In this document: positions 11,445-21,964 of the stretch, piece by piece | How the letters are laid out: the number at the start of each line of letters is the position of its first letter | Position numbering within the stretch: position 1 is the first letter of the stretch | Source of the DNA: Leptodactylus fallax | Taxonomy: Eukaryota; Chordata; Amphibia; Anura; Leptodactylidae | Direction: 5' to 3' | DNA length: 64,000 nt | Assembly: GCA_947044405.1 (NCBI GenBank) | Contig: CAMRHE010000063.1 | Span: 7,470,001 to 7,534,000, forward strand | Made by a program: the position numbers and the translations under genes | Notes under the pieces: model-generated | Seen by the model: the letters and a program-made list of their open reading frames with translations, nothing else | The model's database searches: none | Told to the model about the DNA's origin: nothing

Positions 11445-12392
11445 CTTCCAACAGTCTTGAAGGAGTTCCCAGAGATGCTTAGCACTTGTTGGCCCTTTTG
11501 CCTTCACTCTGCGGTCCAGCTCACCCCAAACCATCTCGATTGGGTTCAGGTCTGGTGACTGTGGAGGCCAGGTCATCTGGCGTAGCACCCCATCACTCTC
11601 CTTCTTGGTCAAATAGCCCTTACACAGTCTGGAGGTGTGTTTGGGGTCATTGTCCTGTTGAAAAATAAATGATGGTCCAACTAAACGCAAACTGGATGGA
11701 ATAGCATGCCGCTGCAAGATGCTGTGGTAACCATGCTGGTTCAGTATTCCTTCAATTTTGAATAAATCCCCAACAGTGTCACCAGCAAAGCACCGCCACA
11801 CCATCACACCTCCTCCTCCATGCTTCACAGTGGGAACCAGGCATGTAGAGTCCATTCCTTCACCTTTTCTGCGTCGCACAAAGACACGGTGGTTGGAACC
11901 AAAGATCTCAAATTTGGACTCATCAGACCAAAGCACAGATTTCCACAGGTCTAATGTCCATTCCTTGTGTTCTTTAGCCCAAACAAGTCTCTTCTGCTTG
12001 TTGCCTGTCCTTAGCAGCGGTTTCCTAGCAGCTATTTTACCATGAAGGCCTGCTGCACACAGTCTCCTCTTAACAGTTGTTGTAGAGATGTGTCTGCTGC
12101 TAGAACTCTGTGTGGCATTGTCCTGGTCTCTAATCTGAGCTGCTGTTAACCTGCGATTTCTGAGGCTGGTGACTCGGATGAACTTATCATCCGCAGCAGA
12201 GGTGACTCTTGGTCTTCCTTTCCTGGGGCGGTCCTCATGTGAGACGGTTTCTTTGTAGCGCTTGATGGTTTTGGCCACTGCACTTGGGGACACTTTCAAA
12301 GTTTTCCCAATTTTTCGGACTGACTGACCTTCATTTCTTAAAGTAATGATGGCCACTCGTTTTTCTTTACTTAGCTGCTTTTTTCTTGCCAT
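11340..12392 (-). CDS. Tc1-like transposase, DD38E, full length (350 aa)
   Basis: This enzyme would cut and paste its own element at TA sites in the nucleus. Residues 1-50 form a first paired-like helix-turn-helix (QSVRKIGKTLKVSPSAV), a basic RPRKGRPR linker lies at 55-62, and a second helical DNA-binding part spans about 65-115. The catalytic acidic residues are D157 (LWSDESK), D247 (QQDNDPKH) and E286 (LNPIEMVW). The last two are separated by 38 residues rather than the 34 of classical Tc1. The length is normal for the family. The start was chosen as the first ATG, followed by the typical MARKKQLS. A TATA-like TTATAAAT lies about 90 bases upstream on the minus strand (12477-12489). R200 in VMVWRCF replaces the glycine usual in this motif and may reduce activity. 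The last 34 codons lie inside the left terminal repeat. Confidence 0.93.
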   Translation of the reverse strand: MARKKQLSKEKRVAIITLRNEGQSVRKIGKTLKVSPSAVAKTIKRYKETVSHEDRPRKGRPRVTSAADDKFIRVTSLRNRRLTAAQIRDQDNATQSSSSRHISTTTVKRRLCAAGLHGKIAARKPLLRTGNKQKRLVWAKEHKEWTLDLWKSVLWSDESKFEIFGSNHRVFVRRRKGEGMDSTCLVPTVKHGGGGVMVWRCFAGDTVGDLFKIEGILNQHGYHSILQRHAIPSSLRLVGPSFIFQQDNDPKHTSRLCKGYLTKKESDGVLRQMTWPPQSPDLNPIEMVWGELDRRVKAKGPTSAKHLWELLQDCWKTISGDYLLKLIKRMPRVCKAVIKAKGGYFEEPRI

Positions 12393-12538
12393 AATACAAA
12401 TTCTAACACTCCATTCAGTAGGACTATCAGCTGTGTATCCACCTCACTTCTGAACAACACAACTGATGATCCCAACCCCATTTATAAGGCAAGAGATCCC
12501 ACTTATTAAACCTGACAGGGCACACCTGTGAAGTGAAA

Positions 12539-12806
12539 ACCATTTCAGGTGACTACCTCTTGAAGCTCATCAAGAGAATGCCAAGAGTGTGCAAAGCAGT
12601 AATCAAAGCAAAAGGTGGCTACTTTGAAGAACCTAGAATATAAGACATATTTTCAGTTGTTTCACACTTTTTTGTTAAGTATATAATTCCACATGTGTTA
12701 ATTCATAGTTTTGATGCCTTCAGTGTGAATCTACAATTTTTATAGTCATGAAAATACAGAAAACTCTTGGAATGAGAAGGTGTGTCCAAACTTTTGGTCT
12801 GTACTG
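12539..12806. repeat. Right terminal inverted repeat of the DD38E Tc1 element, containing a 34-codon duplicate
   Basis: Mirror of 11177-11444. On the + strand, bases 12539-12643 encode TISGDYLLKLIKRMP... through ...GYFEEPRI and a stop. This is identical to residues 317-350 of the transposase encoded from the other end. Confidence 0.9.
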
Positions 12807-12808
12807 TA

Positions 12809-13110
12809 TATATACACATTTTTATTTTATTTCATACATAATGTATTCAACTATTTCATAAATGTGGAATTTTCCCTCTCAGAATATTTTATACCCTCAA
12901 TCAATATAATAAAACTTCATGGCGGTATTTTTGCTTTTCCCCAGCTTGTTGTATTTACTTTAATGTTTTGTTCTCATTTCTGGCACATCCCAGATGATCC
13001 ACATAGTCCCCATTGTCCCCCCCAGACAGCATGGGTCTTTTCACAAGCCTCCCATAATACAATAACCCGTATGAGGTAATGCAGCATCAGCTACCGGCTA
13101 TCCCCCATAC
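12809..13110. other. AT-rich unique-looking intergenic sequence
   Basis: This lies between the Tc1 element and the putative promoter region. No repeat structure or gene is seen. Confidence 0.5.
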
Positions 13111-13112
13111 CA

Positions 13113-13127
13113 CCTATAGATGGCGCT
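13113..13127 (+). promoter_or_regulatory. CTCF-like motif upstream of ARHGAP42
   Basis: CCTATAGATGGCGCT matches the CTCF core (CCACTAGATGGCGCT-like) at 13 of 15 positions. It lies about 650 bases before the start codon. Motif match only; a single short motif can occur by chance. Confidence 0.4.
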
Positions 13128-13554
13128 CTAGAGACAAACTTCTCAAGTTTCCAATACTTTTACAAAAAGTTTCAGATTTAGTTTCTTTTCCCTAAGTAAC
13201 TTGTTCTAAGTTTCCCATGTAATATCTGCAGCCACAGCTCATGGTGATGTCATCAGAATTTTCCCAGCTCCAAGGATCCTTGCAATTTTCTTCTGATTTA
13301 GCTTCCATTTCCCTGCAGCTAAGGAGGAATCCAGAGTAAAGGGGGGGTGCAGCCTAATTTCAATGAAGTTTATCTAGGAATGTAAGGTGACCTGAGTGTG
13401 ACCTAGCAGGGAGTCCCTGTGTGGCAGGAGGGGGGGGGGGGATCTATTGGGATCAGGGTTTTAACTTGCATTAGTTTCAGCAGGATTGATCAGCCTGGCT
13501 GCTTTGTGCAGAAGGGAGGGGAAAGAGGCTAAGAAAGAGTCTGATCTGCCGGAA

Positions 13555-13569
13555 ATGTCTGAAAACTAG
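13555..13569 (+). other. Upstream ORF 1 (4 codons)
   Basis: ATG TCT GAA AAC TAG overlaps the 3' end of the ETS-like motif. It is in the mRNA only if transcription starts upstream of 13555. Confidence 0.35.
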
Positions 13570-13618
13570 AGTTTCCTCTGTGCTGCAGCAGCAGCCTTCA
13601 GTGCTGATCTCAGGGACA

Positions 13619-13681
13619 ATGCAGCAGGGTGACACTGGCTGCTGCAGATCTGCCCCAGCACCACTGCTGTGCATGCTCTGA
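13619..13681 (+). other. Upstream ORF 2 (20 codons)
   Basis: ATG at 13619 to TGA at 13679-13681 encodes MQQGDTGCCRSAPAPLLCML. It ends 99 bases before the main start. Such a reading frame could reduce translation of the main frame if it lies in the leader. Confidence 0.4.
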
Positions 13682-13780
13682 GCCCTCTCTCTGGCTGGGA
13701 CAAGGGATCACAACTTCCCAAAAAAACTTTTGCAAGGAGAAGATTTCTTCCCTCCAAGGATCTAAGGCTTCTTATTTACA

Positions 13781-13934
13781 ATGGGACTCCCCACTCTGGA
13801 GTTCAGCGATTCTTACTTGGATAGTCCAGACTTCAGGGAAAGGCTCAAGTGTCATGAAATTGAGCTGGAAAGGACCAATAAGTTTATTAAGGAGTTAATT
13901 AAAGATGGGAACATGCTGGTGGGAGCCTTGAGAA
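13781..13934 (+). CDS. ARHGAP42: ARHGAP42 (GRAF3) first coding exon, BAR-domain N-terminus
   Basis: The frame starts [20 protein letters not shown] and continues through [20 protein letters not shown] to GALR. This is the N-terminus of the GRAF family. From memory it is closest to vertebrate ARHGAP42: [15 protein letters not shown] is ARHGAP42-like, while ARHGAP26 and ARHGAP10 differ in this stretch. The protein is a cytosolic RhoA GTPase-activating protein of smooth muscle, with BAR, PH, RhoGAP and SH3 domains. Only 51 residues plus one base, the first BAR helix, are in this exon. The start has a strong context (A at -3, G at +4). The exon ends after the first base of codon 52 at a GTAAGT donor (13935-13940), so it is a phase-1 intron, and the split codon can become the asparagine seen in relatives. 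Reading on past 13934 gives unrelated intronic residues and a stop at 14045-14047. Confidence 0.93.
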
Positions 13935-13940
13935 GTAAGT
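13935..13940 (+). promoter_or_regulatory. ARHGAP42: Splice donor of ARHGAP42 exon 1
   Basis: GAA|GTAAGT matches the vertebrate 5' splice site at every intronic consensus base. Similarity to the GRAF family stops exactly here. Confidence 0.9.
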
Positions 13941-14660
13941 ACACCCAGCTGACATGTCCTAGCAAGCCGTTCACTCTGTGTTCTTGGAGAATTTGCATTC
14001 AGAAAAGTTTTGTCTGGGGGTTTGCGAGTGTGTATGGGTGCAAATAGGATAAGTTTCTTGTAGATCTCTGCTGTATAATTGTCTAGCTGCTGCAGAACCT
14101 CTTGAAAGCTGTGGGTTGGCATAGAAGTGAAGATGTTTTCCCTGTATGATGAGTTTTTTGTTCGCTTTTTGTTTGCAAAATGTTTCCCATGATATGTGTT
14201 TGGAAAATATTGGGGCAAATTTACTAATATTAGTATTTACTAACACTAGGATAATATGTATTCAATGTTATGGTGTATGCCTACTGATGACGGAGGTGCC
14301 AGCTTCTACCTGATACCGTCATTGCACTTTGGCATATCAGTTGCACAGAATATAGCTCTATTCACACCACCGGACTTTGCAAAGGTAGATCATGCAATAA
14401 TTTTTGGACATGTCAAAAAACACAACTCTGTTTTCACAGACCCAACTCTCCCATTGAAAGTCATTGTTTTTTGGTTTTTTTTTAGATGAGTTTTTCTGGG
14501 GTGCCAATTTATGATGTAGGCGCACCTCCTTGTTAAATGTTGTGCACATGTGTTTAGATGCACCTTATGTGCAATTGCCCCGTTTTAATGCTGTCTGACC
14601 TGATGGGTTTGCACTGCTTATGTACTGTACTGGAGTGCACTTGCGTCTTTTTTTATACCC

Positions 14661-14767
14661 CTTTTATTTATTTATTTATTATGCTTACTTATATAGCGCC
14701 ATCATATTCCGCAGCGCTTTACAGACATTGACAGTCACTGTCCCATATAGGGCTCACAATCTACATG
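14661..14767 (-). mobile_element. Truncated L2-type LINE tail, second subfamily
   Basis: A TTTATTTATTTATTTATT run is followed by ATATAGCGCCATCATATTCC and GCAGCGCTTTACAGA. On the minus strand this is an L2-like 3' end with a short TAAA tail. It differs from the 9851/10864/37963 subfamily. Confidence 0.6.
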
Positions 14768-15094
14768 TTTTTGCACAGACGGCACATGGATGACGTTCAT
14801 GTGCCGCTCATAGCTCCGCAACCCCATTCATTGAGGCTAGTGAGCATGGGCCGCAAAACGGAGAGGAATAGGACCTATCCTGAGTTTTGCTTACGAGCCC
14901 ATATGGGGCCATAGAAATGAATGGGTCAGTGTACTAGCTGTGACTGTGTACATGATCATGTGCATGAGGTCTGAAAAAGGTGCAAGTCATAGATACAGAG
15001 TAAAGGATGCCACACTGGTGCTGATTCGGCCGCGAAAAACACGTCCGAAAATAGTCGCGGTCAAGTATATCTTATGAGTTCAAAGTCAGGACCT

Positions 15095-15098
<4 letters not shown>

Positions 15099-15127
<29 letters not shown>
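15099..15127. repeat. Poly-A tract
   Basis: A run of 28 consecutive A, followed by TGG. It is probably the tail of an unidentified retro-insert or a simple repeat. Confidence 0.7.
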
Positions 15128-15128
<1 letters not shown>

Positions 15129-16442
15129 GGATATGCAATGAGTGTCAAAAATAGCAATGAGGCTTTAACTGAGTTACCTGTCCACAGGATAGGTGAGGAT
15201 CCAAATGTGAGGAACCCACTGGTCCTGAAGAACGGGTCCTGCTTACCACCTATGAATGGGGTTCAGGTCTCAAAGGCACGTTGCCACTTTGTTCAACTAT
15301 AATGTAATTGTTGGAGATGGCATATGACGCATTAAAGGGGTACTAGGCTTTTAAAGTGGTTTTATGGCCCCAAATCGAATTTTCATACTAATAACCTATC
15401 CACGGCATGTGATCTTTGGTTGCCGACACCTGGACCCCATCTGTACGAGCAGCCTTCAGATGGCAGAAACTTTTAATGGATGGGCAGTGTGTGCAGCATC
15501 GCTGCTGTTCAAGTAATAGTAGTGGCGCTTCAGTTCATCGGAACCACCGCTATGCATGTGCCACCCATCCACTGACAGCTTCCAGCATCTGGAGATGATC
15601 TGCATGGGATCCAAGTGTCGGACTGTGACAGATCACATACTGTTGACCTAGCCTGTGAATGGTATCTATTGTAGTAAATGTCAATTTAAAGTTTGCTACA
15701 TTGTGTGATGTAAGGTGTTAAATGTCAACTTGATGTTTGCTACATCTGTCTGAAAATCGGTAAATTGATAAATACGCCCGATTATACCTTGGCATCACCC
15801 GCATGTAACTTCCTTGAATTAACTATTTATATGGATTTTATGAATGTTTACAACATTTTTGACACCTAATTGATGAGTTACGTATCGTCAATAGTAATAA
15901 TGTCAAGTACCAACAATTAGACTAAGTGTCTACACTGTGGCAACTGCATGTGGCTGAAACCCTGCCAACACACGGTGGTCAACGGTCGTATGCTTTTCTT
16001 CCAAAACCATTGGCCACCATGGGTGGTCAGGGACTCTGTCACAATATGTCACAATGGCTGTATCGGTTATTAATATGTTTTTAGTTATTAGCGTTCCACA
16101 GCTGTATTTGGAAGGTTCTCTACATCAGGGTAATGCTAGCTCATGTGGTTCTTCACGTGGCTGGGTTACCTCGTTGTAAATATTGTTTGGTACCTTCATG
16201 GAGCTTAGAGGTATGAAGCATCCTACAATGATAAATATTGAGATGTAAGACAAATGTAGGAGCAGATACTGGCCCTGGGCACCCCCATTCATGGACACAG
16301 TGGATGGACCCTATGGATCTAACATTTATGGCCTATCAAACCTCTTATAGTCAATGGGGTCTGTTGGACTCCATCTGTTACCGCTATTTTAGAGGTCTGC
16401 CTTTCCATTGTTCTGGTCCTCCGATGGTGAGCCTAACGAGAG

Positions 16443-16697
16443 GCTAAGGCCCCACATAGCAGGATGCAACAAAAAAGTGTGTTTCGTTTTCAGAGTTTTC
16501 CTCTGGACTTTCTGCTTCATTTATACCTATAGGGAAAACGCTACCATTTATGTAGGTATAATTGACATGCTACGACTTACAAAAACGCAACGGTTTTGGA
16601 AATTTTTCTGCAATGTGTGGATGGGATTTGCTAGAATCTAATCCACTTTGCAGGGACTGTAAAACGCCACAGTTTTTGCCACGTGAGACCCCATCCT
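16443..16697. repeat. Foldback MITE, 'gccccacgt' family
   Basis: CTAAGGCCCCACATAGCAGG at the left and GCCACGTGAGACCCCATCCT at the right, with GGAAAACGC and TTTTGGAAATT words inside. Confidence 0.55.
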
Positions 16698-16755
16698 AAA
16701 AGGGTTTTTTAAGAGTAAAATACTGATGACCTACCCTTAGGATTGGTCATCTATA

Positions 16756-17267
16756 TTAGAGATGAGAAAATCGAAGCTGCAGAAGTGGAATACGAATTTT
16801 AGGAAATATTCGAATCGAATCGAATCGAATCCAAATTTCCTCACACTTCGTGGTAACGATTCGCATTTAGTTCAAAATGGCTGCACTACCTGGGGCAAGG
16901 AACTCTGAGAATGCGGGATCACCCACAGTGCCATGCGTGCAGCCAATCAGCAGCCAGCCCTGTGATGTCACATCCCTTTAACCCCTTCGCGAGCGCACAC
17001 CTCATGTTTGACCGCTGCATCCAAGGTGTTAAATCCCCCTGCTCCATAACCAGTCCAGGGTTTCAACAACTTGGATGCCGCGGTCAAACATGACCGCGGC
17101 ATCCAAGGGGTTCCGCCATTTTGCCGCCCACCCCAGCTCTCTGCAGCCAATAAATAGCTGTTTTTGGTACATGATTCGCCGCGATTTAATTTGGATCGAA
17201 TAAACTCATATCGCGAAATTCGGCAAAGTTGCCGAATCGAATTTTTGAATACTTTGCTCATCTCTAA
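16756..17267. mobile_element. Inverted-repeat element with TTAGAGATGAG ends
   Basis: TTAGAGATGAGAAAATCGAA at the left is mirrored by the right end CTCATCTCTAA. The interior carries a GAATC pentamer run (about 16810-16830) and mirrored GATTCG/CGAATC words. This end is one I know from frog genomes. The ends alone do not settle the superfamily; a PIF/Harbinger-type TTA target is possible. Confidence 0.6.
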
Positions 17268-17820
17268 TTAATATCAAGTCCAGCACTGTGGACCACCCAC
17301 CAATTGCTGTAGTGAGTAATGTGGTCTCTTCTGAATACCAAGCGCATCACCATACATTGTGTATGGACAGTGGGTCCTTAAAGGGATTCTGCAACCAGGG
17401 CAGACCCTACCTTTTTAGACTTTTTTTTTTTTTTTTTTTTTTTAAGCTCCTAGTCCTAGAAGCTTTACATATGAAATTGTCCTGCTGAAGAATTATTAGT
17501 TGCCAGAGCAAAACCATTTTGCAGGAGATAAAAACGCCAACAACCCTGGAGGTTTACTTTGCTGTATGTGCAGGTATTTTGTAATATATCTTTTATATCC
17601 CCATACTAATACATCCCCAGATATTACAATCATTTCTTACGGCAGTGTCTTTGCTTGGTGTCTAGTCTTAGGCCTCTGTGAGGCATTCACCGTATGTCAA
17701 CTAGAAGGTATCGTCCTAGAGATTCACCCAGTGACAACAGGACACACAAGATACAAGACATCTTCTGTTATCGCTCGATACATGCATGGACTGTTGCTAT
17801 GGAACCGCACAGAAACATTG

Positions 17821-18175
17821 GGGGGAATTTATCAACCCCTCTACACCAGTTTTCTGACATAAATGGGTGATATTGTGGTGCTTTTTTGCTGCTTAGACCT
17901 TTTATTTTGACAAATGTGCGCCACATTGCCCATTGTGTAGTTCGCACACCACTTGCATCAAATGTGTGCGGAGAGCGGGTGGTCCAGGGTGGGGATGACT
18001 TGGCCCAACATAGTTGTTATAGCTCACGCCAGGTTTCTGACTGATGTACATTTCCATACTGGTGCACAGGTGTGCGCCTGATTTATCAGTTGCATAATTC
18101 AAGGGTGCCTTGCGCCTGTCGTGCCCTTCTTTAAGTCTGGCATACGAAACCGCAGTCTTAATAAATCTGCTCCCG
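17821..18175. repeat. Degenerate foldback element, 'aatttatcaa' ends
   Basis: GGGGAATTTATCAACCCCTC at the left and TTAATAAATCTGCTCCC at the right, with GCGCCACATTG-like words between. Smaller relatives start near 7845 and at about 18632-18733. Confidence 0.45.
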
Positions 18176-18220
18176 TGTGCCAGAATTATGGCGTATTTTT
18201 TGTGCCAAAAAACTGTCTGA

Positions 18221-18536
18221 GGCGGGGTCCCTATGTTGCGATAACGCTTTACATTACCTACAAAGTGGATGGGATTCTGGCTAATCCCATCCACACATTG
18301 CAGAAAAAAAAACCTGCAGTGGAAACGCTCGCATTTTTGCAAATCGCAACATGTCAGTTATACCTACGGAAATGCCAGCATTTTCCGTATAGGTATAATA
18401 GAAGCAGGAAGTCCGCAGAGTTTTCCTCGGCGGACTTTCTGTGAAAAGTGCTGCGGAAAAAAACACGGCGCGTTTCCACCACATTTTTTTCTGCAGCACT
18501 TTTTGGCTGTGGCTCGCTACGTGGGACCTTAGCCAG
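18221..18536. repeat. Foldback MITE, 'gccccacgt' family
   Basis: GAGGCGGGGTCCCTATGTTGCG at the left is mirrored by CGCTACGTGGGACCTTAGCC at the right. CCTACGGAAATGCCAGCA faces CCGTATAGGTATAATAG near the centre. Several overlapping open frames on both strands reflect the palindrome. Confidence 0.6.
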
Positions 18537-18739
18537 ACATGCAGTGCAGGTCGGGGGTTTGAGATGTAACATTGTACCCCAAAAATGCCCATTTTTGTCT
18601 GAAACTAAGCCAAATAATAAGTGATATAACCTTAGGCAGATTTATCAAACCGCATTAGCCACTTTGGACGGTCCTAAACTGCATCGGATTTAGCAATCTA
18701 AATTGTGGACATTATTAGTAAATCTTCCCCAGTGACTTT

Positions 18740-20300
18740 AGACTCTGTTCATACTAATGTCCTGGCTTTCATTTTTACAGGAGCCATGCTACATATACAG
18801 CATTGCTTAAAAAAATGGAGGTGTTGCCCATAGTAACCAGATTCTAGCTTTCATATTCCCAGTGGGCAAAAACGATACTGATTGGTTGTGCAACTTTATT
18901 TATAACATGTCAATGGACACGTATAAGACGAAATATTGTGATAATGACATAAATTGCGCCATCTTTAGCTCTATCTTTGTATCAATGGCCAGTTGTGGAC
19001 GCTTAGGTCGCTGCCTGGAGTGAGTGGGTAGTCATTACCTCTCCAGGATACAGAAGCTTTACAATGTAATCTGATACAGCGGGCTAAGGAGTTACAGCCT
19101 CAAGGCACTGTCTCCCAGGATGGGGCTGACATTCCTGGCAATTCTTTGGGAAACTTTTATTTACCTTAGGCCTAAGTTTCGCGGGTAGTTTTTTATGTTC
19201 TAAAAAAAACCTGTAAAAATCCTCCTATGTAGGGAAACAAACAAAAATGAGGGGTGAATATTTTTTTTATTTTTTGTTACGACAATATCTACTCAGGTCT
19301 ACACAGCGTTTTGTAGAAAGAAATGCAACAAAATGAATATTTTGTGCTATAATTGGTTATTAGTCACCTTTGTATTGGGATTTACCTAAATCTCCTTGGG
19401 CCCCATACACATGACAGTGGCATTTTTGCAGATCAAACGGCCATTAAAAATGGGCGTACATGTCAGTTTTTAACGTCCGTTTGGCATCCTTCCCGTTTTT
19501 GATGGCCGAGTGTCATCCATTTTGCTCTACAGAAGAACATACAGTGCCCAATAGTCTTTACAACAACCCGCGGAGAAGCCATATATCTGCGTATTGCCAT
19601 AAAGACTCCATACAGTGGGCTCTGTGAAGAGTATTGGACATGATATTACCATAGTACAGATCTGTAATATGGCTCCCATAGAATTTTATGGCCCCCTAAA
19701 CATTCATGTGTTTCATCATGACTTCACAAGGCTAAGTTGCTTGGCCATGTGCTGTCCATGATCCGTGAAAAAGTAGTGCAAACACTGTCGGGTCATGATT
19801 TGCCTATTGAAGGCAATGGGTCAGTGAAGAAACAGATCCCACACAAGATACAAATCCAGCTGTGCAAAACTCTTCTGAGATCGGGCCCGGTCATGGGGAT
19901 GGTTGACCGAATCTTAAGGTTGTCCAAAACCTAATAAAATGATCTGTTTGTTCTCAGAGCACATAATCTTTATCTAAAACCATCCTAGTAGGGCATTGAA
20001 AATATAAATACTAACATATTCAACATAATCTGAAAGAACATTTCCTGGAATCTCAGGGATTTTCTATCCTCTTATGTTATAGCACGTCTCAAGGATGTGC
20101 CATAATAGTCATTCTGATCCGAAGAGCTTCTAGCTGTATTGTGCCTCCAGTTTTTTGTTGTGTAACCCAGCAGATATGTGTGACCGAGATGGCTGTGGGC
20201 AGCTGTATTGTTTTCAGAAAAAATCGGACGAAAAGAAAAAATACATTTAACTTTGCTGTTCATTTTCTGACTTTACATGAATTGAGCCAATATTGTAGCA
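18740..20300. other. Intronic stretch, mostly unique-looking
   Basis: No gene or well-bounded element is seen. A degenerate foldback fragment with CCCATACACATGACAG-like ends lies near 19397-19620. Confidence 0.4.
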
Positions 20301-20314
20301 GTATCCTTGTATTG

Positions 20315-20545
20315 TGACATCACTTTGTTGGCAGGGTAATGTGGCATTGTTGTGTTCATCTGGGTGCTGTGACATCATTGTGTTTGTCTATCCCTGTACT
20401 GTGACATTTATTGTGTATTATCCCTGTACTGTGACATCACTGTGTGTATTATCCCTGTACTGTGACATCACTGTGCTTATTATCCCTGCACTGTGACATC
20501 ACTGTGCGTATTATCCCTGTACTGTGACATCACTGTGCTTTATCA
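20315..20545. repeat. 31-bp minisatellite (TGTGACATCACTGTG)
   Basis: Units built around CTGTACTGTGACATCACTGT repeat with a period of about 31 bases (boxes near 20430, 20461, 20492, 20523), with more diverged units before them and a stray one near 20615. The 60-residue open frame here is repeat-derived. Confidence 0.8.
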
Positions 20546-21962
20546 TGCCTCGGGTGGGTACTATTGTAGATAATGTAGGTTCTGTGATGTTCCTGTAGAA
20601 ATTAATCCTGTGCAGTGACATCACTTTGTACTTTATCAGATGTGTAAGTATGTTAGGAGCAGAAGTTGTAATTAACCCTCGCACTCGGTGCCTTAGGTAG
20701 GGCGATGCTTGCTGGGCCACATAAGAGGGCACCACTAGAATATATTGCCTGGAATGTTAGCATTCTGTCTCCAGTGATTACATCAGACTCCGCTGTCAAT
20801 TCTTTACATTATTTACACGATCCTCATCGTCATATGGGACACTGAACTCCTTCCTCTGCCGCCTCCTGTGGGAATTGGTAATTATTTGAGGACAGGGGTC
20901 CTGACTGCTTCGTGATTTATGTGAACTGGGATTTGTATTTGTGTTTTCCTCTGAGAAAGGAAGTGAAGGGTTAACCTTATCGCAGCGCACCCACAGGTAC
21001 CATAAGCGCCGTATGTATGGTTCCCATTTACATTTTTTAGGTTTGCAGATTTCCTTTAATCACTGTTCCACTTTCATGGCCTTCTGCTTGTAATAATGAA
21101 ATCCTTTTTCGCTCTCCCTGATGTGTTCATAGTTTTATGTTTTATGCTTCCAGAATACCAATAACGTAATAACGTTTGACTGTGGAGCCTTGTTCAGACA
21201 GGACAATTTTTCCTATTATGATCAACAATTTGATGATTTTGCTGTCTCATTCCGATGTTTGGGCTTGGTTCATGCAGGGTCAATAGTCGGGTGCATTATA
21301 TGTGTGAAGACTTCAAGACTCCCTTCTCTACCTAAAGGGGGGGCACTTCAGCAGAGATAGCATACATTGTTATGCCCTGCTTTGTGCATTTTAAGGATAT
21401 TATCATGGATAAGGATGATATATATATATTTTTTTGTTAGGTGGCCATGACAATGCAAATTAACTTTTTTAATTTACATGTATTATAAATTTTCCTTCCT
21501 CTATAATAGGCTTAACCCATTCATGCCCTCCACCACCACCTTTTGTACCTACTAGTAATACTACTAAAAATCACATCTATTGGAAAAAGACTAGGTTACA
21601 TGGTTGCTGCCCAAGTTAATAGCGACAACATTTACGGGTTGAGACCTCACTTATCTTAAAGGAGAGAGAATACTAACATGGCCATATTACTAAAGGGGAA
21701 TCTTAGGATAGGCCATGGATATGTGATCTGTGAGGGCCTGACTACAGGTATTGCCAACCATCTGAATGAAAGGACATGGAGTGCCGTGATGTGTCCTTCA
21801 TAGTTTACTCAGGCAAAGTGCCAAACATACAATTGTCCTGCCTGGTACTGTGTGTAAGTCCTATTTATTTATGTCAAGGTGACTGCTGCAGTACCAGGGA
21901 GAGCCACTACCACATGTGTGGTGCTGTGCCTGGATAGATAATGAATGAGGTATGGCATAAGA
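20546..21962. other. Intronic stretch without recognised elements
   Basis: I see neither a gene nor a bounded repeat. About 20780-21180 looks low-copy. Confidence 0.4.
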
Positions 21963-21964
21963 TA

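Larger units (their letters stand above)
11177..12806 (-). mobile_element. Complete Tc1/mariner transposon, DD38E type, 1630 bp
   Basis: Both ends read CAGTACAGACCAAAAGTTTG inward and are flanked by TA (11175-11176 and 12807-12808). The terminal inverted repeats are 268 bases each (11177-11444 and 12539-12806) and look nearly identical. They enclose one uninterrupted transposase gene on the minus strand. Intact ends, an intact frame and near-identical repeats suggest a recent insertion. The catalytic spacing is that reported for the Intruder (DD38E) group, known from fishes and frogs; the assignment to that group is inference. Confidence 0.9.
13330..13780 (+). promoter_or_regulatory. ARHGAP42: Probable promoter and 5' leader of ARHGAP42
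   Basis: This is low-repeat sequence immediately before the first coding exon, with purine-rich blocks (GGGAGGGGAAAGAGG near 13513), a poly-G run at about 13427-13441 and an ETS-type CCGGAAAT at 13549-13556. No TATA box is evident at a convincing distance. The transcription start cannot be placed from sequence, so the promoter/leader boundary is inferred. Confidence 0.55.

Noticed and set aside
13935..14047. Extension of the ARHGAP42 frame past exon 1
   Set aside because: Residues after the GTAAGT donor do not resemble the GRAF family and soon stop, so this is intron.
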